From: Pseudomonas sp. EpS/L25
GTDB taxonomy: Bacteria > Pseudomonadota > Gammaproteobacteria > Pseudomonadales > Pseudomonadaceae
Length of the DNA stretch: 64,000 nt
Assembly: GCF_001512295.1 (NCBI RefSeq)
Contig: NZ_LNUP01000002.1
Coordinates: forward strand, 186,001 to 250,000
Direction of reading: 5' to 3'
The position numbers were made by a program, and so were the translations under genes. Positions within the stretch are counted from its first letter, which is position 1; the number at the start of each line of letters is the position of its first letter. The notes under the pieces were generated by a model that had not been told where the DNA came from, searched no databases, and was given only the letters and a program-made list of their open reading frames with translations. This document shows positions 15,859 to 26,336 of the stretch, one piece after another.

Positions 15859-16068
15859 ATGAAAACCAAGGACAATGCGTCCAAAACCCGTTCCTGGGCC
15901 ATCGTCGGGCTGGAAACGCTCGTCATCGTCGCCCTGTCGCTGTACATCGCCTTCGGCGTCGGCTTGTTCGTCAAGCACCACTGCTGGGACACCCTGACCC
16001 CGCAGCAGCGCGACCAGATCCTCGAGCAGATGAGCCGCAGCGCTCAGGAAAGCAGCCTGCTCACCTGA
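15859..16068 (+). CDS. Small single-span membrane protein, unknown
   Basis: The 69-aa product has a basic N-terminus (MKTKDNASKTRSW), one clear transmembrane helix at about residues 14–35 (IVGLETLVIVALSLYIAFGVGLFV) and a short polar tail containing HHCWDTLTPQQRDQILEQM. The ATG at 15859 has ACGAGG about 7 bases upstream. I recognise no family. It stands alone between the divergent icd promoter and a convergent small ORF. The topology and ribosome site argue that it is real. Confidence 0.65.
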   Translation: MKTKDNASKTRSWAIVGLETLVIVALSLYIAFGVGLFVKHHCWDTLTPQQRDQILEQMSRSAQESSLLT

Positions 16069-16177
16069 TTCGTCCGAATCACCGCTTCTCGAACAATCAC
16101 AAGAATCTTCCTTTTCCCGTCATCCGCACGCCACTCGGCGTATCGGAAGGTTAGCCTCTGCCTGGCGTTCGACCGAT

Positions 16178-16360
16178 TCAGCACGTCAGGTGCTTGCGGG
16201 TCGCCACTGGCGAAGAGGTACCCATCTTCCGGGTGAGCCGAGGCAGGCTGGTCGGGTAGGGGCGAGCGCGACGCGCCAGGCGCAGCATGGCCCAGAGTAC
16301 GGCTAGCGAGAGGGCCAGCCAGCCAAGCACGAGAAGGAGGATGTAGGTCGCAGGACTCAT
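16178..16360 (-). CDS. Possible small membrane protein, unknown
   Basis: The 60-aa ORF starts MSPATYILLLVLGWLALSLA and continues VLWAMLRLARRARPYP: one strong hydrophobic helix (residues 5–25) capped by a basic stretch, then a polar tail. The ATG is at 16360; only a weak GGTGA precedes it. The hydrophobicity pattern is more protein-like than chance, but there is no recognised family and no operon partner. It may be spurious. Confidence 0.4.
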   Translation of the reverse strand: MSPATYILLLVLGWLALSLAVLWAMLRLARRARPYPTSLPRLTRKMGTSSPVATRKHLTC

Positions 16361-16459
16361 TGACGTTCACCGTACGGCTGTCTCGGAAAAGTGTCGGTCG
16401 GACACATTTCACTAGACTCGTCAATAGCAGTCCTGTTCGGGGCTTCCCGACGAGGGGTT

Positions 16460-16491
16460 CGCCCGGGCGCTACGCGTGCAGCGCCCGGGCG
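16460..16491 (-). terminator. GC hairpin after the phosphate transporter
   Basis: CGCCCGGGCGCT (16460–16471) and AGCGCCCGGGCG (16480–16491) form a perfect 12-bp stem with an 8-base loop, starting 7 bp past the pit stop on the minus strand. There is no T-run, so it is a terminator-like or 3'-end-protecting hairpin rather than a canonical intrinsic terminator. Confidence 0.55.
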
Positions 16492-16498
16492 GTGGGGA

Positions 16499-17965
16499 TC
16501 AGAGGAACAGGTGGGCCAGCCAGAACAGGCCGGCGGACAGTGCCATGGAGGCGGGCAGGGTGAGCACCCAGGCCATGAGGATGTTGCGCACCGTGCTGCC
16601 TTGCAGGCCACTGCGGTTGGCGACCATGGTGCCGGCCACGCCCGACGACAGCACGTGGGTGGTGGAGACGGGCAGGGCGAAGACGTTGGCCATGCCGATG
16701 GCGGCCACGGCGGTCACCTGGGCGCTGACGCCCTGGGCATAGGTCATGCCCTGGCGACCGATCTTCTCGCCCACGGTAAGGACCACGCGGCGCCAGCCGA
16801 CCATGGTGCCGATGCCCAGGGCCAGGGCCACCGCGATGATCACCCAGAAGGGCGCATATTCGGTGGTGCTGGTGAGGTCCTTGCGCAGGCGGCTCAGGTC
16901 GTCGCGATCCCGGGCGGTCAGCACCGGCAGCTTGCTGACCTTCTTCGCCGTGTCGTCCAGGCACAGCAGATAGCGGCGTACCTGCTGGCGATGGTCGTCG
17001 CTCATGGCACGGTAGTCGGTGATGCCGTCCAGGTCGGCCAGCAGCGCCTGCAGGGTGGGCAGGGTCATGTGCGGGGCGCAACGGAATTCCTGGGGCAGAT
17101 CGCGATTGCCGGGCACTTCGGCGAGGAAGTCCTTGAGGTTGTCGCCCTGGCGTTCGTAGAACTGGCCCAGGTGAATGGCCGCATCGCGGGTACGCTCGAT
17201 CTGGTAGGTGGTGCTGTCCAGGTCAAGCACGAACTTGGCCGGGACGATGCCGATCAGGACCAGCATGATCAGGCCGATGCCTTTCTGGCCGTCGTTGGAA
17301 CCGTGCACGAAGCTCATGCCCATGGCCGAGAGCACCAGCATCAGGCGATTCCAGAACGGCGGGTGCTTCTTGGCATCCAGCTCGCGGCGCTGCTCGGGGG
17401 TCTTGTGCATCTTCGACAGCGGCCGCCAGCGCTTGAGGGCGAGCAGCAGCAGGCCGGCGACCACGAAGCCGGCCAGCGGCGAGAAGATCAGCGACAGGCC
17501 GATGTCGATCGCCTTCTGCCAATTCACGCCTTCGCTCATCGGGATGCCGGTCAGCAGGGCGTTGGTCACGCCGACGCCGAGGATGGAGCCGATCAGGGTG
17601 TGGGAGCTGGAGGCGGGGATGCCGAAGTACCAGGTACCCAGGTTCCAGGTGATGGCCGCGGCGAGCAGCGAGAACACCATGGCCAGGCCATGACCGGTGT
17701 TGACGTTGATCAGCAACTCCACCGGCAACAGGTGGACGATGGCATAGGCCACGCCGACGCCGCCGAGCAGCACCCCGAGGAAGTTGAAGATGCCGGAGAA
17801 GAACACCGCGAGGTGCGGCGGCATGGCCTTGGTGTAGATCACCGTGGCGACAGCGTTGGCGGTGTCGTGGAAGCCGTTGATGAATTCAAAGGCCAGCACG
17901 AAGGCCAGGGCCAGGACGAGGCTGATGGCGACCCAGGCGTGGAGTCCGCTGAAAAGTTCGAACAT
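16499..17965 (-). CDS. pit: Low-affinity inorganic phosphate transporter (PiT family)
   Basis: Metal-phosphate/H+ symporter of the inner membrane, 488 aa. Both duplicated PiT signatures are present: GFHDTANAVAT near residue 31 in the first half and FVHGSNDGQKGIGL near residue 225. About ten hydrophobic helices flank a soluble central loop (roughly residues 250–370). The C-terminal half ends with ALPVSTTHVLSSGVAGTM, a family hallmark. The start ATG is at 17965 (MFELFSGLHAW). The gene appears monocistronic. PitA-type genes are usually constitutive. Confidence 0.93.
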   Translation of the reverse strand: MFELFSGLHAWVAISLVLALAFVLAFEFINGFHDTANAVATVIYTKAMPPHLAVFFSGIFNFLGVLLGGVGVAYAIVHLLPVELLINVNTGHGLAMVFSLLAAAITWNLGTWYFGIPASSSHTLIGSILGVGVTNALLTGIPMSEGVNWQKAIDIGLSLIFSPLAGFVVAGLLLLALKRWRPLSKMHKTPEQRRELDAKKHPPFWNRLMLVLSAMGMSFVHGSNDGQKGIGLIMLVLIGIVPAKFVLDLDSTTYQIERTRDAAIHLGQFYERQGDNLKDFLAEVPGNRDLPQEFRCAPHMTLPTLQALLADLDGITDYRAMSDDHRQQVRRYLLCLDDTAKKVSKLPVLTARDRDDLSRLRKDLTSTTEYAPFWVIIAVALALGIGTMVGWRRVVLTVGEKIGRQGMTYAQGVSAQVTAVAAIGMANVFALPVSTTHVLSSGVAGTMVANRSGLQGSTVRNILMAWVLTLPASMALSAGLFWLAHLFL

Positions 17966-18050
17966 GGGGATACGTCGACAGTTGGCAGGCGCGAATTATG
18001 GCAGAAAAATGACTGCCGCCATCGCCGCCTTGAATGGGAAGAGGCAATTA

Positions 18051-18191
18051 AGGCTTGTTTGAAAGGCAGCCGAGCGAAGGTCAGGCAAGGCAAAAATCAG
18101 CGAGGAAGCGGAGTTTACGAGGGGTAAATGAGCATTCCGAGGTGATTTTTAACGCCGTATGGCCGAGCGCGGGCGCTTTTCAGGCAAGCCT
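18051..18191. repeat. Palindromic MITE-like element (141 bp) ending in queD
   Basis: The ends AGGCTTGTTTGAAAG (18051–18065) and CTTTTCAGGCAAGCCT (18176–18191) are imperfect terminal inverted repeats. Inside, a second inverted pair starts AAAAATCA…GTTTAC on the left and GTAAATG…TGATTTTT on the right, so the whole element can fold into one long hairpin. It fills the space between the pit promoter side and queD, and its right end contains the queD stop codon (CTA at 18190–18192). It has no coding capacity. Similar palindromic elements are scattered in gamma-proteobacterial genomes. Confidence 0.75.
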
Positions 18192-18555
18192 AGTCGCCGC
18201 GGTAGATGCAGCCGCTGGTGCAGGTCTCGTGGATACGAACCTGGCTCAGTTCCGGCAGGAGTGGCTTGAGCTGCTGCCAGATCCAGCGGGCGAGCACCTC
18301 GCTGGTGGGGTTTTCGAGACCCGGGATGTCGTTCAGATAATGGTGATCCAGGCGCTCGTACAGCGGCTTGAACACGGCCTTGATGTCGGCGAAGTCGCGT
18401 ACCCAGCCGGTGTGAGGGTCGAGGTTTCCCTCGATGTGCAGGGCGACCTTGAAGGAATGCCCATGGAGACGTCCACACTTGTGGCCCGCTGGAACATTGG
18501 GGAGGACGTGTGCGGCTTCGAAAGTGAACTCTTTGAAGATTTCCAAAATAACCAC
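18190..18555 (-). CDS. queD: 6-carboxytetrahydropterin synthase (QueD/PTPS family)
   Basis: Converts 7,8-dihydroneopterin triphosphate to 6-carboxytetrahydropterin, the second step to queuosine. It has 121 aa. The zinc ligands are His16 (FEAAHVL), His31 and His33 (RLHGHSF), with catalytic Cys27 in HKCG and the C-terminal HETCTSGC segment. The start is GTG at 18555 ([16 protein letters not shown]); the [10 protein letters not shown] start region is conserved. The stop codon is contributed by the adjacent repeat element. Upstream is a small conserved ORF. Confidence 0.92.
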   Translation of the reverse strand: MVILEIFKEFTFEAAHVLPNVPAGHKCGRLHGHSFKVALHIEGNLDPHTGWVRDFADIKAVFKPLYERLDHHYLNDIPGLENPTSEVLARWIWQQLKPLLPELSQVRIHETCTSGCIYRGD

Positions 18556-18674
18556 TCGCGTTGGGCCACGGGGTGTGGCGGCTGCGGGCCGGCAGTCTAC
18601 CAGCTCGACGGCGCCTTGCCGAACCTCGCGGCGGTAGACGAAGGGCGAGTCCTCTAGCCGGGCATCGACCAGGG

Positions 18675-18911
18675 TTAGAGGTAGTGGCCGTCGCGCGCGA
18701 GCTCCAGGCGGGTCTGTTCGATCAGGGCAGCGAGGTGGCCGGCATGGCCGTACTGGCCGCGTGCGACATGGGCGACCGAGGCCAGGACCCGGCTGCCATC
18801 GGTCACCGCCAGGGAAAAGCTGGCATCGCTCCGATCCTCACGGACCTCGCCGCGCAGCGGCAGAAAGGCCTTCTCGACGATGTGGACGGCACGGGCGAGA
18901 TCGATCGACAT
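18675..18911 (-). CDS. Small conserved hypothetical protein
   Basis: The 78-aa soluble protein begins [19 protein letters not shown]; the middle ([34 protein letters not shown]) looks like a small mixed alpha/beta fold. The ATG at 18911 has GAGGAG 7 bases upstream, a strong ribosome site. It lies 119 bp upstream of queD on the same strand, so co-transcription is possible. No domain is recognised. Confidence 0.7.
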   Translation of the reverse strand: MSIDLARAVHIVEKAFLPLRGEVREDRSDASFSLAVTDGSRVLASVAHVARGQYGHAGHLAALIEQTRLELARDGHYL

Positions 18912-19597
18912 GGGCGGGCTCCTCGGGCTGATACCTTCGACAGAACATACGAATCGGGAAAAATTCTGATTTGCCATCGCCAGCTCGCTTAGGCAGTCTC
19001 CCGCTCTTTGGTCGGACGGTTTCTCATGCGTAATTCCACTTCCCGTACTTTCTGGGTCCTGGTCGGACTGGCTGCCGCCTTCGGTCTCGCTGGCGTGGTC
19101 GGTAACCGCCTGGGCTGGGACCGACTGGAAATCGGCTATCGGACGGTGCCGTCGCCCAGTGGGCTGGACATCGGCGTGGCCGGGCAAGTCATCACCGGGC
19201 TGCCGGCGCTGTGCATCGCCCTGGCCCTGGTGACGGTGGTGACCGCCCTGGTCATCCGTGGCGGTCGGCGCTTTCGTGCGCGGTTGCCCCTGCCGGTGAC
19301 CGCCGCCATTCTCTGGCTGATGCTGGCGACCTTGCTGGTGCTCTTCTATCCCAGCACCCTGGCCTTCCAGTGGGAAAACCACCGCAGCGCCGCGGAAATC
19401 GATTTCTATCTACTCCAGGAACGCCACGGCCCCTTCCAGGGGACGGCGCAGAAGAGCCAGTTGCTGACCTACTACCGCGACTGCGGCCAGGCCGGGCAGG
19501 CCGTCTGCCCGGTGTTCGAGTGCGTAGTGGAGCGCCGCAGCTGGCTGGGTGGTTTCCAGAAGATCGAAGGCTTCTATCCCGGCCTGGACCAGGACCA

Positions 19598-21469
<1,872 letters not shown>

Positions 21470-21522
21470 GCGGGGTCCTTGTGTGGGGAGGCGGCGCCTC
21501 GCACCGGGGCCTCGCCTGGCTT

Positions 21523-21549
21523 ACCGGACGACCCCCAGCGGATCGTCCG
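21523..21549 (-). terminator. Hairpin between ppiA and the ABC gene
   Basis: CCGGACGA (21523–21530) and TCGTCCGG (21542–21549) form an 8-bp stem with an 11-base loop, 15 bp past the ppiA stop. No T-run follows, so termination is only possible. Confidence 0.4.
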
Positions 21550-21564
21550 GCAGGACGGGTCGGC

Positions 21565-22116
21565 TTACAGCCGTTTGGCAGCGAGAATCATCACCGGTTC
21601 ACGGGGAATGTCGCGCAGCATGCCCTGGCGCGTGGTCTGGACCCCAGCGATCTGGTCGACGACTTCCATGCCGCGCACGACCTTGCCGAACACCGCGTAG
21701 CCGAAGTCACGCGAGCCGTGGTCGAGGAAGGCGTTGTTCTCGACGTTGATGAAGAACTGACTGGTGGCGGAGTTGACGTCCGAGGTGCGCGCCATGGCCA
21801 GGGTGCCGCGCAGGTTCTTCAGGCCGTTGTCGGCTTCGTTCTTGATCGGCGCGCGGGTGCGCTTTTCCTGCATGTCCCGGGTGTAGCCGCCGCCCTGGAT
21901 CATGAAGCCGGGGATCACGCGATGGAACAGGGTGCCCTTGTAGAAGCCGCTGTCGACGTAGGCCAGGAAGTTCTCGGTGCTGACCGGCGCCTTGGCCGCA
22001 TCCAGCTCGACTTCGATGTCACCCTTGTTGGTGCTGATGAGTACGTGCGGATTGTCCGCGGCCCAGGTGGTGGAAGCGACGAACAGCGCGCAAGCGGCAA
22101 GCAGGGCTTTGAACAT
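21565..22116 (-). CDS. ppiA: Periplasmic peptidyl-prolyl cis-trans isomerase (cyclophilin)
   Basis: Cyclophilin-type proline isomerase, 183 aa, with a Sec signal peptide ([20 protein letters not shown], cleavage near AWAA/DNP), so it assists folding in the periplasm. Core motifs are [31 protein letters not shown], with the catalytic Arg in FHRV, and QFFINV. The ORF is complete from the ATG at 22116. Upstream, 66 bp away, is a LysR regulator on the same strand; no functional link is evident. Confidence 0.94.
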   Translation of the reverse strand: MFKALLAACALFVASTTWAADNPHVLISTNKGDIEVELDAAKAPVSTENFLAYVDSGFYKGTLFHRVIPGFMIQGGGYTRDMQEKRTRAPIKNEADNGLKNLRGTLAMARTSDVNSATSQFFINVENNAFLDHGSRDFGYAVFGKVVRGMEVVDQIAGVQTTRQGMLRDIPREPVMILAAKRL

Positions 22117-22182
22117 GATGAATCCTTGAGTGGACGGAAACGACTGGCGAACGATAGCAATCCGACGGACACCCCGCCACGG

Positions 22183-23073
22183 TCAGCGTGGCAGAGCGTG
22201 CTGGCGCAGCAGGTTCATCAGGATCTGCGAGGCCGGGCCCAGCTCGTGCTGGCGGGTCTTGTAGAGCTGGAAGGGGTGGAAGCGCTGGGCGCCCTGTTCC
22301 AGGGGCAGCGGCTTGAGCAGGCCCTGGTCGAGATCGCTCTGGATGGCATCCCGCGGCAGCCAGGCGAAGCCCAGGCCGTCGCGCAGGAAGGTCGCGGCCG
22401 TGCTGATGCTGCCCACCGTCCAGCGCTGCTCGGCGGCCAGCCAGCCAGCGTCCCTGGGCTGGGCGCGGCCGCTGTCGCGGATGACGATCTGCAGTTGCTC
22501 TTCCAGATCGGCGGTCACCAGGGTGCGCTGCAACAGATGCAGGGGGTGCTCGGGATGGGCGACGGCGACGAACTCCACGGTACCGAGGGAGGCACCCAGG
22601 TGGGCGGCGATCACCAGGCCGGTGATCGCCAGGTCCGCGGAGCCGTCGAGCAGGGCCTCTTCCACCCCGGACAGGACCTCTTCACGCAGGCGCACCCGGC
22701 AGCCGCGACTCTGCGGCATGAATTCGCGCAGGCAGCGCAGCAGCTGGCGGGTAGGGTAGGCGGCATCCACCACCAGGCGTACCTCGGACTCCCAGCCCTG
22801 TTCCATGTGATAGGCCAGTTCTTCCAGCTGGCTGGCCTGCTGCACCAGGCGGCGCGAGCGGCGCAGCAGCACGGCGCCGGCGTCGGTCAGCACCGCGCGG
22901 CGGCCTTCCAGGCGCAGCAGGGGTACGCCGAGTTGCTCCTGCATGCGGGCGACGGTGTAGCTGACCGAGGATTGGGAGCGGTGCAGCACCTCGGCGGCCT
23001 GGGCGTAACCGCCATGATCCACCACGGCCTGCAGGGTGCGCCATTGGTCGAGGGAAACGCGGGGAGTCTTCAT
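22183..23073 (-). CDS. LysR-family transcriptional regulator
   Basis: The 296-aa product has an N-terminal winged helix-turn-helix (residues 5–65; GGYAQAAEVLHRSQSSVSYTVARMQEQLGVPLLRLEGRRAVLT) and a LysR substrate-binding domain from about residue 90. The start ATG at 23073 (MKTPRVSLDQW) is chosen by similarity; in-frame ATGs at 23103 and 23121 would add up to 16 residues. It is divergent from the DUF3060 gene across a 172-bp gap, which it may control. The effector is unknown. Confidence 0.88.
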   Translation of the reverse strand: MKTPRVSLDQWRTLQAVVDHGGYAQAAEVLHRSQSSVSYTVARMQEQLGVPLLRLEGRRAVLTDAGAVLLRRSRRLVQQASQLEELAYHMEQGWESEVRLVVDAAYPTRQLLRCLREFMPQSRGCRVRLREEVLSGVEEALLDGSADLAITGLVIAAHLGASLGTVEFVAVAHPEHPLHLLQRTLVTADLEEQLQIVIRDSGRAQPRDAGWLAAEQRWTVGSISTAATFLRDGLGFAWLPRDAIQSDLDQGLLKPLPLEQGAQRFHPFQLYKTRQHELGPASQILMNLLRQHALPR

Positions 23074-23245
23074 CGAGAGCGTCGTGGCTACGAAAGCGGG
23101 CATGTTAGAGCGTGACGGCACAATGGGAAAACGCGGCGCGTATCACGGGATGAAAAAATGCCGGATGTCGGATCAAATATCCGCTCCTGGTGACCCTCCA
23201 AGCCCGTCGATGAGTTTCCCACTCTAGGCAAGACAAGGAGTCTCC

Positions 23246-23830
23246 ATGTCGTCATTCAAGGCGTTGCTGGGTTGCTGTCTGCTCGTCGCTCCCCTGTTGG
23301 TCAATGCCGATGAGCGGACCGCCGAGCCCATCGAGATCGATGGGCTCAATCTGACCCGAACCCTCGATTGCCAGGGCCGGGACGTCTCCCTTTCCGGCGA
23401 GAGCAATACACTTACCCTGAAAGGCCAATGCGGCGAGGTGACCATCTATGGCAGTCACCATCGCCTGGTGATCGATAGTGCGCAGACGTTGGCCATCCAC
23501 GGCCTGGGCAGCGTCACCACGGTCAAGGGCTCGGTGGCCAATCTGAGCATCGGCGGCGGTTACCAGCAGGTGCAGGCCAATGTGCGGGCTGGCAGCGAAG
23601 GCCTGGCCAAGGTCGATGCCTACGGCTACGGCGCCAAGGCGCGCCTGACCTTGCTCAGCCAGGCCGACATCGCGGTGGGCGGTTCCAACCAGCAGGTGTA
23701 CTGGTCTCGCGCGGCGGGCGTGGCCGAGCCGAAGACGCTGGTCTCCGGCGCCGACAATGTGCTCCAGGCCAACCAGTCGATGGCGGCGATCACCACTGGC
23801 GATCCGTCGGGGCTGAACGCCAACCGATAG
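23246..23830 (+). CDS. Exported DUF3060-type beta-repeat protein
   Basis: The 194-aa product has a Sec signal peptide (KALLGCCLLVAPLLVNA). The mature part is made of short beta-strand repeats (GRDVSLSGESNTLTLKGQCGEVTIYGSHHRLVIDS) typical of DUF3060 proteins, which are predicted right-handed beta-helix-like secreted proteins of unknown role. The ATG at 23246 has an AAGGAG ribosome site 6–8 bases away. It is divergent from the LysR gene. A possible lipobox is not convincing (GCC falls inside the hydrophobic core). Confidence 0.8.
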   Translation: MSSFKALLGCCLLVAPLLVNADERTAEPIEIDGLNLTRTLDCQGRDVSLSGESNTLTLKGQCGEVTIYGSHHRLVIDSAQTLAIHGLGSVTTVKGSVANLSIGGGYQQVQANVRAGSEGLAKVDAYGYGAKARLTLLSQADIAVGGSNQQVYWSRAAGVAEPKTLVSGADNVLQANQSMAAITTGDPSGLNANR

Positions 23831-23903
23831 ACCGTGGCGAGCGGGGCTTTTCCTCCGGCGGCGGGCGCGTTAAGGTCGCGCACCTTTTTCGTGCGTCGCC
23901 GTC

Positions 23904-24755
23904 ATGCCTTATCTCCTGCTCGTCACCCTCATCTGGGCCTTTTCCTTCAGCCTGATCGGGGAATACCTCGCTGGCCGCGTCGACAGCGACTTCGCCGTGC
24001 TGGTGCGGGTGGCCATCGCCTTCGTCCTCTTCCTGCCGTTTACCTGCTGGCGCGGCGTGCCAGGGCGTTTCGCCCTGGGACTGATGGCCGCTGGGGCACT
24101 GCAGTTCGGTATCACCTACCTGTGCCTGTATCGCAGCTTCGCCGTGCTGACGGTGCCGGAGGTGCTGCTGTTCACCGTGCTCACACCTATCTACGTGACG
24201 TTGCTGGACGATGCCTGGCAGCGTCGCTTCCGCGTCTGGTCGCTGCTGGCGGCCGTCGTGGCGGTGGGCGGGGCGGCCCTGATCCGCTTCCAGCCACTGA
24301 CTGGCGACTATCTGCTCGGCTTCCTGCTGCTGCAGGTGGCCAACCTGACCTTCGCCGCCGGCCAGGTACTGTGCAAGCACCTGGGGCATGCCTATGCCGG
24401 CCAGGGCGCCCTGCATCGCTACTTCGGGCTGTTCTTTCTCGGTGCCCTGCTGGTGGCAGCGCTGTCCTTCCTGCTGTTCGGCAATCCGGCGCGGTTGCCC
24501 AGCACACCGCTGCAATGGGGCGTGCTGATCTGGATGGGGGTGTTCGCCACGGCGCTCGGGCTCTACTGGTGGACGCTGGGCTCGTTGCGGGTCAACGGCG
24601 GTACCCTGGCGATCATGAACGAAGCCCATGTGCCGGCGGGCCTGCTGGTCAGCCTGCTGATCTGGCAGCATCCGGCCGATCTGCCTAGGCTGTTGCTGGG
24701 CGGCGGCATCATCCTGCTGTCGCTGTTCATCAATCGCCAGGGGCGTCGGTCATGA
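23904..24755 (+). CDS. EamA-family (DMT) permease
   Basis: Inner-membrane protein of 283 aa with ten predicted helices arranged as two EamA repeats (residues ~1–135 and ~145–280), characteristic of drug/metabolite transporters. It begins MPYLLLVTLIWAFSFSLIGEYL; the loop RSFAVLTVPEVLLFTVLTPIYV matches the first-repeat signature region. The substrate is unknown; homologues export amino acids or carboxylates. The stop overlaps the rarD start (ATGA), so the two permeases are translationally coupled. Confidence 0.88.
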   Translation: MPYLLLVTLIWAFSFSLIGEYLAGRVDSDFAVLVRVAIAFVLFLPFTCWRGVPGRFALGLMAAGALQFGITYLCLYRSFAVLTVPEVLLFTVLTPIYVTLLDDAWQRRFRVWSLLAAVVAVGGAALIRFQPLTGDYLLGFLLLQVANLTFAAGQVLCKHLGHAYAGQGALHRYFGLFFLGALLVAALSFLLFGNPARLPSTPLQWGVLIWMGVFATALGLYWWTLGSLRVNGGTLAIMNEAHVPAGLLVSLLIWQHPADLPRLLLGGGIILLSLFINRQGRRS

Positions 24756-25660
24756 GCGTGCTGTCGGGCAAGGGCCTCGGCCTTTCGGTGCTGTCGTCGG
24801 TGCTGTTCGCGCTGATGCCGGTGTACTTCGCCTGGCTGGCTCCCCTGGACGGCCTGCAGGTGGTGGCGCTGCGGGTGGTCTGGTCGCTGCCCATGGTGCT
24901 CCTGCTGGTGGTGGTGCTGCGCGAGGGCAAGGCACTGTGGGCGACGCTCAAGCGGCTGGTGCGTGAGCCTCGGCTGTGTCTGGCCATCCCGGCGGCGGCG
25001 CTGCTGATGGGGATTCAGTGGTGGGTGTTCGTCTGGGCGACCATGAATGGCGAGGCCATGGCCATGTCGCTTGGCTATTTCCTGCTACCCCTGGCGATCG
25101 TGCTGACGGGGCGGTTGGTCTATGGCGAGCGGCTGCGGCCGTTGCAGCGCCTGGCGGTGGTCTGTGCCTTGCTGGGGGTGATCAACGAGGTCTGGGTGAC
25201 CGGGGCGCTGTCCTGGGTCAGCCTGCTGCCGGTGGTGGGCTATCCGCCCTATTTCGTCTTGCGTCGCTGGATGGCGGTGGATGCGCTGTCCGGCTTCGTG
25301 CTGGAAATGTGCTGCCTGCTGCCCTTCGCGTTGCTCGCCCTGCATTGGTTCTCGCCGGGTGCCATCCTGCAACAGGCGCCCGGGCTGTGGGCGCTGCTGC
25401 CGGGGTTGGGTCTGCTCAGCGCCATCGCCTTCGCCGCCATGCTGGCCTCGAGTCGCCTGCTGCCGCTGAGTCTGTTCGGCATCCTCAGCTATGTGGAGCC
25501 GGCGCTGCTGGTGTTCGTCGCCCTCTATATCCTCGGCGAGCGACTGCCGGACGGCGCCATCTGGACCTATGGCCCCATCTGGCTGGCGGTGGCCTGGGTC
25601 TGCCTGGATAGCGCGCGCCTGCTGCGCAAGCAGCTCAGGCGCGCCTCGGCCAACCCCTAG
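24752..25660 (+). CDS. rarD: RarD-type DMT permease
   Basis: A 302-aa member of the RarD subfamily of drug/metabolite transporters with ten hydrophobic helices. The N-terminal KGLGLSVLSSVLFALMPVYFAWLAPLDGLQVVALRVVWSLP and the internal WVFVWATMNGEAMAMSLGYFLLPL are family hallmarks. RarD was first described as a chloramphenicol-sensitivity protein; its true substrate is unclear. The stop codon TAG (25658–25660) is the first three bases of the adjoining palindromic repeat, so the original 3' end may have been altered. Confidence 0.9.
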   Translation: MSVLSGKGLGLSVLSSVLFALMPVYFAWLAPLDGLQVVALRVVWSLPMVLLLVVVLREGKALWATLKRLVREPRLCLAIPAAALLMGIQWWVFVWATMNGEAMAMSLGYFLLPLAIVLTGRLVYGERLRPLQRLAVVCALLGVINEVWVTGALSWVSLLPVVGYPPYFVLRRWMAVDALSGFVLEMCCLLPFALLALHWFSPGAILQQAPGLWALLPGLGLLSAIAFAAMLASSRLLPLSLFGILSYVEPALLVFVALYILGERLPDGAIWTYGPIWLAVAWVCLDSARLLRKQLRRASANP

Positions 25661-25838
25661 TGTGGTGTTTCAGAAGTCAACTACACAATTTTGGCGGCGC
25701 TTTTTGTCCACAGCGGCGGACCGCCCTGGACGTCGTTGCCACTTCTCGCCATAGCCCTGCTATGACTCGTCGCGGCGCCTAGCCCACGAACAAAAATCAC
25801 TCGCCAATTCTTGCGCGAACTTCTGAAACACCTCACTA
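25658..25838. repeat. Palindromic MITE-like element (181 bp) between converging genes
   Basis: The 20-bp terminal inverted repeats match at 19 of 20 positions: TAGTGTGGTGTTTCAGAAGT at 25658–25677 and ACTTCTGAAACACCTCACTA at 25819–25838. Interior arms also pair imperfectly (CAATTTTGGCGGCG…TTTTTGT on the left, ACAAAAATCACTCGCCAATT on the right), and the centre holds CATAGCCCTGCTATG at about 25750–25764. The left end gives rarD its TAG stop; the right end gives allA its TAG stop. No ORF is inside. Confidence 0.85.
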
Positions 25839-26336
25839 GAGCGCTAGCGTTGGGCAGGCTTCCGTCGCGAAGAAGAACTCGTCGCAGTTGGGCAGGGTGC
25901 CGGCGCGGTCGACGATGAGGAATTCATCCTCGTCGCGCAGGGCCAGCACCGGGTGGTGCCAGACGCCCGCATGGTAGTTGATGCCTTGGCGGCCATCGGT
26001 GCGGAATACCCGGATGGCCTGGGCATCCGGCTGCGGCGCCGGGGGCGCCACCACCACCAGGAAGGGCTCGCCGCGCAGGGGTACGAAGGCCTGGCTGCCA
26101 TGGGGATGGCGTTCCAGCATGGCGATGGTCAGCGGGTATTCCAGGCGCCGAGCGCGAAAGATGCTGATGATCGCCGCGCCGTCGGCCGGACCGGTCTCGA
26201 CTCGCGCCAGGGCATGGAATCTCTGGGTCGAGCCATTGTTGATGGGAAACCAGTCGCGGCCCTCGGTCTCGATGACGTCGCCGAAGGGCGCGAAGCCCTC
26301 GGCGGTCAGCGGCTCGATGTGCAGCGGCCGGCTCAT
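25836..26336 (-). CDS. allA: Ureidoglycolate lyase
   Basis: Splits ureidoglycolate into glyoxylate and urea, the last step of the allantoate branch opened by allantoicase. The product is 166 aa. Family motifs are [11 protein letters not shown] near the N-terminus, [28 protein letters not shown] and [16 protein letters not shown], the last giving the cupin-like metal/substrate site. The start overlaps the alc stop (ATGA). The TAG stop lies in the repeat element at 25836–25838; the length is normal for the family, so the element seems to have preserved or recreated the end. Confidence 0.95.
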   Translation of the reverse strand: MSRPLHIEPLTAEGFAPFGDVIETEGRDWFPINNGSTQRFHALARVETGPADGAAIISIFRARRLEYPLTIAMLERHPHGSQAFVPLRGEPFLVVVAPPAPQPDAQAIRVFRTDGRQGINYHAGVWHHPVLALRDEDEFLIVDRAGTLPNCDEFFFATEACPTLAL

